Of a stretch of DNA of 64,000 nucleotides, positions 46,101 to 56,694 are shown piece by piece. The stretch is from Brachionus koreanus (Eukaryota > Rotifera > Eurotatoria > Ploima > Brachionidae). Position numbers and translations under genes: made by a program. Location: NCBI GenBank assembly GCA_016987375.1, contig PJRA01000428.1, forward strand, positions 68,036 through 132,035. Direction: 5' to 3'. Positions within the stretch are counted from its first letter, which is position 1; each line of letters opens with the position of its first letter. Below the pieces are notes generated by a model. That model had not been told where the DNA came from and did not search any database. It saw nothing but the letters and a program-made list of their open reading frames with translations.

Positions 46101-49100
46101 ATTTGCTTCTTCTCTTGAATAAGCGTAAACTCTTTGATTTTGGTTAATCATTCATCCATGAACGGTAAATAATTTTTCACCGCTAAACATTAATGGAGCA
46201 TTTCCATATAGTAAGAAAAGTACCTTCAAATTTAACTCGTTACAAATTCTAACATCTGATCATCTGATCATAGATCGAAGGCATCTCAGATCTATCGAAT
46301 TAAACTATTTTTGCACTCCAAAATATAACTTTTAGAATGGTTACCCAATTAACTAAAAATCTCTTTAATAGTATCTAATAAAATGGAAAATTATGAAAAG
46401 CTGTTTATTTTAAACAACAGTTTTTACTATTAAGTTGTGAAATAACTCAAAATTTAAAATTTTTCAAGATGCAAACAAATTCCGGATTTTTTTAACAATT
46501 GAATCATGCATCTTTTTTGCGATTAAATCTATCAGTAATCTTGAATGGTAATTATCTTTAGATTTATTTTTACATCTGAATCGAAAATAAGCTCCTTCAG
46601 ATAATCTTAAATACTATTTTTTATACATTTATAAATATTTAATTAAAAAGCATCATAAAATATTTAAAAATCTCAACACTAAATGAATTGAATGAAAATA
46701 TTTACATGAAATCATTTGAAGAGTTGTTCAATAAAAATTCACCTATTTTTCAAAATGAATGTAGCAAAGAGGTAATTTTAATTTTTCTATCAATTATTTA
46801 CTATGAAGAAATGTAAAAATTTTTTAGGAAATTAAACAAAAGTCCAAGTTGGTTTTTTTCGATTTAAAAGTTGTACCATTTAATACTGACACTAATGGAA
46901 GATTAAACTTTCCTGACAAGCAATTTTTAGTTTCATGTAAAAATCAAAGGTTCGATAATAAAAAAAGGAAATAATTCAAAATATTAATTTTTTATGTAGA
47001 GACAAATTTTACGATATTTTATGGAACTGGGAGAAAAATCATTGTTTGGAAAATTGGAATTTTGGCGAATTTTATGGAGAAAAAATTCGAAATTTAGTCA
47101 CATGTAATGATAGCCTTCCAAGTTTTTTCGAATTTGTTAAGTTGTTTTTGGACCAATTAGTTTTAGTAATCTTGGTTATCTAAGTTTAGAAAAAAAAATA
47201 TTTTTGATTTCATGAACTATTTCAGATGTGCAAAGATGATAAAATGATCATAAATCAAGAACTAGAGGAACAAACTAAAAAAATAAATGGATTCAGCGAC
47301 CCAATGAAATTAAAAAAGTTTTATTCTACTGATATCAATTTAATTATTAACTATGAAAAATTAAATGAAGATTGAATGCACGAATGAGTACACCCGATCC
47401 TCACTATGGGCCTAATCCAGCACCAAAATTTATCGGATATCAAGAATTTTTCAAAGAGTTTATAGATATTTCTGGTAGCCCAAAATTTCACCAATGTTTA
47501 AAAGACTGTATTGCAAATGAAATTGAAATTATTCATCGAGAAATACCAGATTTAGAAGAAAAAAATTCTTTTGAAAAAGTTCTTATAATTTGTTTGTTTT
47601 GATTGATAACTTTTAATCCATTTAAAGGATGCATTGGAAGAAATTCTGCTAAAACTTAAAGTTTTAGGAAAATTTTTTGGATATTTGGTCTTTTATTCCT
47701 ATCAGTATCATGTACCAAGCTACTTTTTAAAAGATCTCGAATCCATCCGAAACAAAGTACATTAATTTGATAAATTTGTTAACAAAAAAATAATGCAATT
47801 TTTAGCAATTGATGCCTGTAAATTTGCAAGCTTATCTTGAAAGAGCTCTTATTAAAAAACATCTGATTCTAACGGTTCCGTTTGTAGTTGAGTTTTTAAG
47901 CATGATGGATGAGAATGCCTATTTGATTGAAAGCATCCAAAAAACATTTAATCTTTTGATAATGATTTACAAGTTAATTTTCAATAGTATAGGTCTATCT
48001 AAAAATTAAACTAATCATTTTTAAACAATAAAGTTCCAAGTTTTTGTCAATTAAATCGAATGAGTTTACAATCGACAAGTTGCTACTATTATTAAAAATA
48101 GCTTGGTTATTACAGCTCAAAAAAATACCTATTTATCAAATCGAAATCGAAGAAAATTATTCTCAGGATAACAAAGTTGGTGTTGATGACTTTAGCTTCA
48201 TTACTCCCTTATTGCTTCATTTTTGCTGTCCATATCTAGGTATAAATTTTACAAATAAAAATTAATTTATTCATTGATTGTATTAGATGAATTGCAAAAA
48301 CTTCTAACAAGGTTTTCCTCGGGTGTTAAAAGAGCAGCTCAAAAAATAAAAGACAATAGCCACCTTTTTTCTGTAGAATTAGTTGGTGATCAACCAAATA
48401 GAAAGCTCAATTTCAGCGACATACAAGTATTGTTTTTTATTTTAAATATTCATTTTTTTTAAGATGTTTCATTTAGATGAAGCTTGTCAGCCAATTTTTG
48501 ATGACTCATCCCAGTATTAAAAAAATAATTGACTTCATATCTGAGACGGTTTTCGTATCTTTTATAAAGAATTTTCGTCAAAACAATTTAAAAATAATTA
48601 CTGATCAGTTAAATATTGAACTTAGTTTAATTAGCGATGAAAAAAAAAATGACATAATAGAATATGAAGTAATTTTACTTATTAGCTTTAGTTGTACTTT
48701 TATCCTATTTAACACTCAAAGGGCGGATAGGTCTTTTCAACAACTTTTTTTACTTCTTTTATTTATTTTTATTCTATGAATTTAATCATTTTTTATGATT
48801 TTTTTTTGGATCATATCTAAAATCAAAAATATTAAAATATTATTTAATTTTTTTTACAAAAAAAAATTTATTTTATTTGAAAAAAATTTAAAAAGATGAG
48901 TCAAAAAAATGTGCCGAAAAATCCCTCCGATCTTTGAGTTAAATTAGAATTATAACTGTACAGCTATGGTTTAAAAAATTATTGCAAAATATAAATTTAA
49001 TAGTATTTGTAATTTTAATGTAGAATATATTGAAGAATTTATCCAAAACATTTGCCGATAAAACATCAGCAGATTGTGTGGAAAGCGGAAAAAAGTTTCA

Positions 49101-50370
49101 GTTTTAAGACTATAAAAAAAGAAATTAAATAACTATAAATTTAGATTTTTGAAGTCAAAAATTGAAATTTTAATTTCGAATCATTTGGAAAATACGTCAT
49201 CAGAACAAGCAATTAAGATAAGCTCACAGATTGCTTTGTTCAAATCGATCGAAAAACTAAAACAATGGGTGGATTCAAATTTTACGGAAAAAATATTTTA
49301 CGAAGAAATTAAGTTAAAAAGAATAAAGAAAAAAATAGAAATTTGCGAGACACTTACATTGAATATGGAGGGCACGATAGATAATGACTTGGCTACTTTT
49401 AGTTTCGAAAGTCTAATGCCATCTGAAATTTTTAATATCATTAAAGTATAATATTTGAATTTCTAATTTAAAAATGATTATATCGTTTTTTTTTGTTTAG
49501 AATATTCAAAAAAAAATTCTGACTAAAGAAGTGAGCTTTTTTGTAATTCAAACAGAAATTTCAAATATTCTACAAAATATTCAACACTTTATATCTAATA
49601 ATGTAAGGTTATTATTTACTAAACTAAGGTAGGGAAATTCAAATACAAACAAAACAAAAATTTTTCCTATTTTGAAAAATTGGCATCAATTAACTTAAAT
49701 AAAATACTCCTAAAAAAATGCTGCAAAAAATGTAAAAAATAAAATATCAAAGCCATTTAAATTGATTTGGTTTCCTATAAAAGAAAGAAAGTAAAAATTA
49801 GCAGTATTTTTTTAAAAATATTTTATTTTAGTAAATTTTACTTTTCAAAATAGGAATAATTTTTGTTTTGTTTGTATGTGAAATCCACAACACCTTAAAT
49901 TAAAATCAATTTTTTTTAATCGATTCGCTTTTTTTAAGATTGGTGAAAATAAGCTAATCAAATCAGTAAAATTATATTTAGCTCAATTATCCTATGAAAT
50001 TATTTTACTTTTAAGTAATTGACTATTTAATATAAATTGACAAAATTAATTTATTTTCAAAAGTGATGAATTATTCTGATACTTTGATTGAAAAAACTAT
50101 AATTGAGAACTATGTAAATATTCAAAAGACTGTTGATAAGTCAGAAAACAAATTAATAGTCGAATGGTTAGAAAACCCGAGAAATTTGTTTATGATTAAG
50201 AAGAATTCCTCATCTGTAAGTTTCAATTCCTACTTATTCTATTTATATTATTTTACTTATTTTTTTAGAACATGAAAATCAATTTTAAAAATTTGATTGA
50301 AAAAATAATCGAAAATCTCAATTTGAGTGATGCAAAATTAGATAAAATAATGACTGTTATCTGTGAATGA
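43159..50370 (+). CDS. CDAN1: Codanin-1, with one apparent 1-nt frameshift
   Basis: Codanin-1 binds the histone chaperone ASF1 and CDIN1 and limits histone supply to chromatin. Nineteen exons were traced: 43159-43320, 43371-44235, 44322-44390, 46469-46547, 46651-46771, 46828-46949, 47000-47165, 47226-47578, 47628-47756, 47806-47972, 48034-48239, 48287-48426, 48477-48668, 49024-49094, 49145-49445, 49501-49602, 49939-50014, 50064-50215 and 50269-50370. The total is about 1,191 residues, near the human 1,227. Matches include LFFLFQLLTL, FNTDTNGRLNFPDKQF, RDKFYDILWNWEKNH, PKFIGYQEFFKEF, LILTVPFVVEFLSMMDE, KLLLLLKIAWLLQL, LLHFCCPYL and WLENPRNL. All splice phases agree except inside exon 8, where the frame shifts at about 47370-47374 and needs one more base. 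Introns 3 and 16 hold mobile elements. Confidence 0.9.
44511..44563. repeat. Perfect 24-bp inverted repeat with 5-nt loop
   Basis: Bases 44511-44534 are the exact reverse complement of 44540-44563, leaving a TGAAC loop. The stem can be extended outward by about 3 bp past a one-base bulge. Short CCTAAC/CTATACC repeats follow to about 44590. It lies in codanin-1 intron 3, 120 bp after exon 3. Confidence 0.9.
44868..44966. repeat. Direct repeats around a GC-richer inverted motif
   Basis: AAATTATTAAACAAG-type sequence occurs at about 44871-44886 (with an extra ATT) and again at about 44949-44964. Between them is an unusually GC-rich stretch with the inverted pair GTGGTC/TGACCAC at about 44916-44928. 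It may be the edge or footprint of a small insertion in codanin-1 intron 3. Confidence 0.4.
45484..46196 (-). pseudogene. Mariner/Tc1-superfamily transposase (DD37D spacing), broken
   Basis: The minus strand carries the catalytic half of a mariner-type transposase in codanin-1 intron 3. From 5' to 3' it reads SGEKLFTVHG, then an in-frame stop, NQNQRVYAYSREEANRKGG, KSVMVWAGLTVK, then FVFQQDGAKAHTSNTTQKW and WPANSPDLNPLDFYFWN, ending at 45484. The second and third catalytic aspartates (QQD and PLD) are separated by 37 residues, which fits the maT-like DD37D group. The first catalytic Asp, expected in FSDEK, is Gly here. With the stop and breaks near 46060 and 45930, the gene is dead. The break near 46060 is bounded by GTGTC and TATTAG and could be an intron. 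I saw no clear terminal inverted repeats. Confidence 0.85.
49625..49898. repeat. MITE-like element with about 50 bp inverted ends
   Basis: The left end (49625-49678) and right end (49841-49898) are imperfect reverse complements sharing ATACAAACAAAACAAAAATT and TCCTATTTTGAAAA. About 160 bp of noncoding sequence lies between. It fills most of codanin-1 intron 16, making that intron about 336 bp where its neighbours are about 50 bp. No transposase is present. Confidence 0.75.
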
Positions 50371-51276
50371 TCAAACGATCTATAAAATATTAATTTTCGG
50401 AGAAAATATATTGATTTAAATCAAAAGCTAATTTTTTTATATTTTATTTTTTAATACATTAAATAAAATATTTATGCATTCTTTAAGTACAATTCAAAAT
50501 AATGCTTACTATTATGAGTTAATATAATTTTATTTTCGTTTAAATTGAAAAATTTTTTTTATTTAAAAAAAATTTTGAATCTTTTTAACAAATATCATTA
50601 TTAGAATTTAGAAAAAGCAAATAGAGAATATATTGATTTTTTCTAATGTGGTATTTAATGTAAAAAAAATTATATAGTTTTTCCCTTTTGTACTAAGATT
50701 TCACATTGCCCGAATCTTTTTTCTTTAAATTAATAAATGATAATAATAAATCTTATTTTAAAAAATCATTTAATTAGAAAAAATTATTTTTTATTTTTTT
50801 TAAAACAAATAAAAAAAAGTCTAGTAGTTTTTTTAAAATAAAATTAAAAAACAATTTTTACAAAAACTTTATTTTTTGACTAGAAAATAAATATATTTTA
50901 AACAAAAATAAAAACAACCCTATCTTTTAATTTAAATTATACTAATTATATTATCGAAAATTTCCCAAGGAACATAATTTTGTTTTATTTTTGTGTCATA
51001 AAATGACAAAATTTTTTTAATTATATTTTAATATGTTTAAGCTTGAACGAGGGAAGAAGTGATTTAATTTGTTAATAATTTAAATTAATTATCACAAACT
51101 ATTCTAAGCTTTAAAATATCAGTCATACATTTAAATATAGGAAAATCTATTAGACCGGCCGACCTTCAAACATAAAGTATATAATGTTTTCCTGAATTAA
51201 TAAATATCATACAAAAATATGCTGTAAAAATAAAATTAGATTGAGGAAATAAGTTATTTAATTTAAAAGGAATGTA
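50371..51276. other. Intergenic between convergent codanin-1 and galactosyltransferase genes
   Basis: This 0.9 kb AT-rich spacer contains both 3' UTRs. No coding or repeat feature was recognised. Confidence 0.5.
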
Positions 51277-52447
51277 TTATTTAAATTTTGTAGAATTAGT
51301 TATCTTATCTTGATCATACGAAACAATAATTTTTGTGAAAAGTTGATTTTTAACAATTTGTTTAATTTTATAGTCTAGACTTCTTATACCATCAGTATCT
51401 ACTCGCTTGCCACTTGATTTCAATAGAGCATATCTTTTCGGATTAGGTTTATTATGGTTGTCTCTTCCATGTTTAGCCATTGTATAGCGACCAATTTCTA
51501 ATGGATATCGAGAAACAGTATACCCTTTTTTGATCACTCTTGCTCTCAAATCATCATCTTCTCCGCCCCATCCAAAAAAAAGGTTTGAAAAGCCATTTAT
51601 TTTTTCAAATTGCTCTTTAGTAAATTCAGTTACTCCTCCAAAAATAGCAGCATACGGAAGTCTAAGAAAAAAAAATTCATCATACTAATAACTCAGGCTG
51701 GCATACGTAATTTTACTTGTATTTTAATGTACTGACAGCAGAAGACATGTGTCTTGGTGTCTCTGGACATGAATAAATATTTCGTTCATCTTCAGGCAAA
51801 AGATCAACATCGTGAAAAACAAAACACTCCCAGGCTTTATTATCAGCTAGAGCTTCAGCATAACCAATATTCATTAAAAGACCCCTGTTGAAAGTTATAT
51901 TTTCAACCGGTTCAACCAAATAGATTCCATATTCTATTTGCTGCTTTTTTAAGAATGGATGCATGTGATTCAAAAATAGTAGGAGATTAGTTAAACGTTC
52001 CCTGTAAGGCACAATTAGAGCAACTTTATTTCGAGATTTACATTCTTTGGGCTTCCACTTACCTCCTAATTCTAAATCTGTTTGATTTTTAACAACTAAA
52101 GTTTCGAGTTCGGCCAAAGTATGATTTGTATAATCAATTCCGATTCTTGCCCCAAGATTTGGAGGAATTAAAGGACATAAGCTCAGATGATTGCTAGAAT
52201 TTAGAGTTTGAGTGGAATTTGCTAACGAATTAATTACATCTATTGTTTTATTAATTTTATCGATTGGAATGTTTGGCTGTGATAAATTTTTTCTGTCAAT
52301 CTTCAACTCTTCCTTAGTGTCAAGTCTGATCGGATTTTCGGTTGAAAAAAATGGTTCATTAGAAAAATATGCAGTAAAAATTATCAAAAAAATTAAAAAC
52401 GTAAAAAAAAAACGAAGTTTTTTAATTAACTTTTTAAAATGATACAT
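51277..52447 (-). CDS. Beta-1,4-galactosyltransferase family, Golgi type II
   Basis: These enzymes transfer Gal or GalNAc from a UDP-sugar to GlcNAc-type acceptors in the Golgi. Exons 52447-51717 and 51661-51277 join in frame to 371 residues. A short basic cytosolic tail, then one membrane anchor (FFFTFLIFLIIFTAYF), then a stem, is the expected type II layout. The catalytic domain shows KVALIVPYRERLTNLL, GIYLVEP, FNRGLLMNIGY, the metal-binding DVD in FVFHDVDLLPED, PYAAIFGGVTEFTKEQF, and GWGGEDDD spanning the acceptor/metal site, then RYTMAKHGRDNHNKPNP. The order and spacing fit B4GALT1-6 rather than B4GALT7. Which sugar donor it uses cannot be read with confidence. The intron is 55 bp. The start is the first in-frame Met, just before the anchor. 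Confidence 0.93.
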
Positions 52448-54590
52448 AATAGATCAAACAAATCTTCTTTGGCCTTTCAAATCATTCGAACTTTCGTATT
52501 GAAAATTGAAACGAGTCACTTCAAATTATTTGCCCAAATATCTAAAATAAATTTTAGCTCATTAATCAAACAAAAAACATTTATAATAAATTAATTAAAC
52601 TATTTTTTGCTTAGACTAAGATTAAGCGAATTAAGTTTTTCTTATTTTAGAAATGATTTCATTACAAAAGGATTAGTTTTATTTTTATATTAAAAAACTA
52701 TATATAGCTTTGATATTTTTGAAATAAATCTATAATTTATCTATTTTGAGATTATTCATTAAAATAACCAAAACTATTTCAAATTACTTGATATAAAAGC
52801 ATATTTAAATTTTTTTTCTAAATCGAAAATCATCATAAAACTGGAAATATCATAAATATTTTAAAATTATTGAAGTGAAAATCACAAGTAAAGAAAATTA
52901 TTCACGCATTATTATTGCATAGCTTCTATCGCTATGGAAATTCTTTCGTTTCATAACCTGGTTTTAATTTTTAAAACTAGATAACTAAAACTTAGCGTGA
53001 AAAAAATCAATTTAAACAAGTAAATTTGAAAATAATACAACTAAAGACAAAAAATAGTTTTTACCATTAGTTTTGATAACATTACAAAAAAATTAAGATA
53101 AAAGAACTGAAATTTAAAACAAAATCATTAAAAAATATTTAAATGTATTTAGAAAATTTTAAATTTATGCCTCAATTTTATTATAATTTTTGCTTGTTGC
53201 TAATTTAACAAAAAAAATATCAACTAAATATAAGTTTAAAAATGAAGAGAGTACTTGCAAAGTTAAATGGTTAAGAAGAGACTTGAAGGTATTGTGCTAT
53301 GAATAATAAATTTTGATACGTGATTTTTTCTAACAATTCATGATACTAAGATTTAAAATTCAATTCATCTCAAATTTATTTTAAGTCTACGTTTAGGCTA
53401 CAAGAATTATAACACTCAAATATTATAAAAAATTCTGTTTAATAGAACCTTTTTGTTTTAAATTTAATGAAAACTTAATTCTATATAGGCATTTTATTAT
53501 TGAATCGAAGAGAAAATTATAATTATTTTGAATGTAATACGCTAAGTCAATATTTGATTTACCAAATCTTTTGAAAAAAAGTGTAATTTACCCCTTTAAT
53601 TTTTAACAATTGTAACTTTATATCATGTTTTTTTTTTTTTAAGGCAATTAAAGGAATCATAATTAAAGTCAAAATTTTATAGTTTTGTTTTTAAAAAGAA
53701 AGCAAGTAATTTATTTTGTAATTCTTCATTTAATGTCAGACATTTACATAACAGATAACTTTATGCTTCAAAATATTTAATTTAGGCATATTATAGATAT
53801 GTAATGGAATTTAATACTTTTTTCAGCTTGTATCAGCTAAATGATTAAATTTGATTCAATATTATAGCAATCTATTGATGCTAATTTATAAAAGCCTGAA
53901 TTTTATTTATTTAAAAAATAATTTAGGCGAAGCCTTGGCCGGTTGGAATGGAGACTTAGTCCTTCCTTTCAGCCACATGATTAATTTTTGGTGTCGCACA
54001 ATGTTGCAAAATTACAAAAAAGTTAATTCAGATTGAGTTTAGCTTTTAGATTTTTTAAATGTTAGAAAATAGATTTAAAATTTACAATGGAAAGAATTAA
54101 AAACTCATTATTGATTTTTAAGGAAAAAATTTTGAATAAAAATTAAATAGAGATGAAATCATGAAATTGGTGCTATTTTAAGGAAGAAAACGAACGGTGT
54201 CTCAAATTTTTTTTGGTAATTTACATTTTAATTACGCAAATCTTCATGGATTTGACTGTGGGTAAGACGACTAAGAACGAAATTTCTAAAAACCTGAATT
54301 TAAAGTATATATATTTTTTAAATTAGAGTTTTTTTGTATAATATTGTAAATTAGAGTAAATTCTATACAAAATCAAAATTTCAAAATTAGTATATGGATT
54401 TTTACAGAAAAAAATTGGAAAAAAAATTAATAAAATTTAAATTGATATGTTGGTGTTTAAATTATTTAAAATTTGGGTGTATGCTAGTTTCCGGTTATTA
54501 AAAATTCGAATTTGAAATTTAAAAAATTCGTTATATTAGAAAAATCTTAGTAACAAAAAGTTTCTTGAAGATATGGTAAAATTTTTTGTG
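52448..54590. other. Intergenic, galactosyltransferase 5' side to the LINE fragment
   Basis: This 2.1 kb AT-rich region includes the galactosyltransferase promoter. A small frame at 53851-54036 has no recognisable similarity. Nothing else was seen. Confidence 0.45.
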
Positions 54591-54591
54591 C

Positions 54592-55350
54592 TGGTTCGAG
54601 TCATTCTTAACGGGACGAACTCTAAAAGTGGTCCTGGGAGAGGCTATGTCTACAAATTAGCCTGTGACAAGTGGTGTGCCACAAGGGTCAGTTTTGGGGC
54701 CAATATTGTTTGTTCTTTACATTAACGATCTGACGGATGTCTTAAAATGTTTTCACTTTCTATACGNNNNNNNNNNNNNNNNNNNNNNNNNNNNNNNNNN
54801 NNNNNNNNNNNNNNNNNNNNNNNNNNNNNNNNNNNNNNNNNNNNNGCAAGACCTAGACGCACTCACAGAATGGATCAAAAAATGGAATATGGACTTAAAT
54901 CTCAAGAAGTGCAAAAGAATGCATCTCGGCAGAACAAATCTGTATAATCTGTAGGCTTCTGTATACTTCACTGGTAAGACCAAATTTAGAATACGGCAAC
55001 TGTGTGTGGCACCCATACCTAAGGAATGACATAGATGCTTTAGAGAGAGTACAAAGAAGAGCAACAAAGTTGGTAGGAAGTATCAGTAACAATTCATACG
55101 AATCTAGACTTTAAGAACTTAAGATATAACTGCCCACAAAGATATAACTTTTTGACAAACAAAGTCGTGAATGAATGGAACAAACTCCTAATCTCAATTG
55201 AAGAAACGGAAAACGTCAATATTTTCAAAAGAATTCTGGATTTTAAGCTTTTTGAACGGACAATCGCAGTTGGCTGGACGCCCTAGGCGTGTGTATAACC
55301 TTAATGTTATACAGAGCAGTTTATTAATATCATTATTATTATTATGTCCT
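54592..55350 (+). mobile_element. LINE (non-LTR retrotransposon) 3' fragment, decayed
   Basis: The frame from 54592 reads WFESFLTGRTLKVVLGEAMS, then a stop at 54658-54660, then [19 protein letters not shown], the classic RT palm motif. The sequence breaks into N right at the expected YADD catalytic motif. After the gap come DLDALTEWIKKWNMDLNLKKC and, in a shifted frame, YTSLVRPNLEYGNCVWHPY and RVQRRATKLVG, then WNKLLISIEE. The 3' end is marked by an ATT repeat tail at about 55325-55347. Jockey/CR1-like is the likely group. The stop and frameshifts show it is dead, and the 5' part is absent, as expected from 5' truncation. Confidence 0.88.
54767..54845. other. Assembly gap (79 N) inside the LINE reverse transcriptase
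   Basis: The run of N starts just after the codon for Tyr of the expected YADD motif and ends before DLDALTEW. Its length suits the roughly 27 residues normally found there, and it keeps the frame. Confidence 1.
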
Positions 55351-56694
55351 TTTTTAAAATTTCATTTAACGAAAATTTTAATTAAATAAAAAGTAATTTT
55401 ATTTATTATATTTTTAAACTTGTGTATTTTAATGCTTAATTTAAAAAAGTTTATTTTTATCAAAATTTATAATTTACACTAGAAAGCCCGTGTGATTTTA
55501 TTAAAAATTTTAAACTTAATTATCTACACAAATAATAAATATAAATATAAAGAATTAAAAACAAAATGCTTTTTTTTTAAAGCAATTTTATTAAATTATA
55601 TTTCTATCAAAAAATTTTTAAATATCAATTTTAAAAAAAGGGTTCTAAAAAACCTTTTCTTGTGTTAAAAGATTAAAGATTATCGTTTTTTACTTAATTA
55701 ATTAGTTATGGAGAAAATCAAAAATAATTCTTAATTCGTAATTCATTATAGTTATAGGTTACCCTTCGTAATTTATTAGGTTTTGAAAAAAAAAATGCAA
55801 AAAATTAAACAAATAAATTATAAAAATTTGTTTATTATCCTAATTGCAAAAATACTTGGTTATTTTTTCGATTTTAAATTTAAAGAAAATGAATCTTTGC
55901 TTAATCAAAAAAGAAAATTGAATTTTTAGGATTAAATTTCTATTTTTCATTTTTATTTTAATAATGTTTTTAATATAATCAATCAAATTTAATAAATCAT
56001 TTTTAACACTGTTATGAAGACATTACGTTAATATTAAGAATTCTTAAAAATTCTAAACCAAGGGTGTTCGATCACAGTAAAAAAAAATTTTTAGGATTAT
56101 AAAATATATTTTTCAAAATTATTATATTTAAAATTAATTAATATAATTTATGGATCATATTTTAATTTGGAATTAAAAAAAATCTGATAAATAGAAATTT
56201 TCTCTTCGAAATTTAATCTCAAAACTAGTTTTCGAGAAAATAATAATTTAAATTATTCTAATATAACATATATGTTAAAATGTTTTTGCAAAATTAAAAA
56301 ATAATAAAGATTATTTTTGCCATTTAGACATTAATTTTGGAAAGTCTTAACAAAAAATAACATTATTTTTTCCGATAGTTATTTTAATTGAAATATCAGT
56401 TAATTAAAAAAATTATATTTTTTTGGTTTTACATTTTTTTCATGTAAAATTGCTAAAAGATTTATACAATTATTTGAATGATTAAAAATGGATATCAAAA
56501 AAAAAAATGATAAATCTGGAAAAAAGATATTCCATTTGAAATTTTGAAATGAAAAATTCTATCGTCTAACCTTTAAGCTTATAGTATAATAAAATCATTT
56601 TTTTCTACCAAATTTCGATGCTTAATTGGTCCTTAATAAAATTAATTTTATAAAAAAACAGTTTCGAGGACATGGATATTTTGAAAAACAAAAT
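55351..56694. other. Intergenic, LINE tail to the smoothelin-like 3' end
   Basis: This is 1.3 kb of very AT-rich sequence with many A and T runs. It should contain the 3' UTR of the smoothelin-like gene at its right side. Nothing else was recognised. Confidence 0.5.

Noticed and set aside
53851..54036. 61-residue frame before the LINE fragment
   Set aside because: No recognisable family and no splice context; probably chance.
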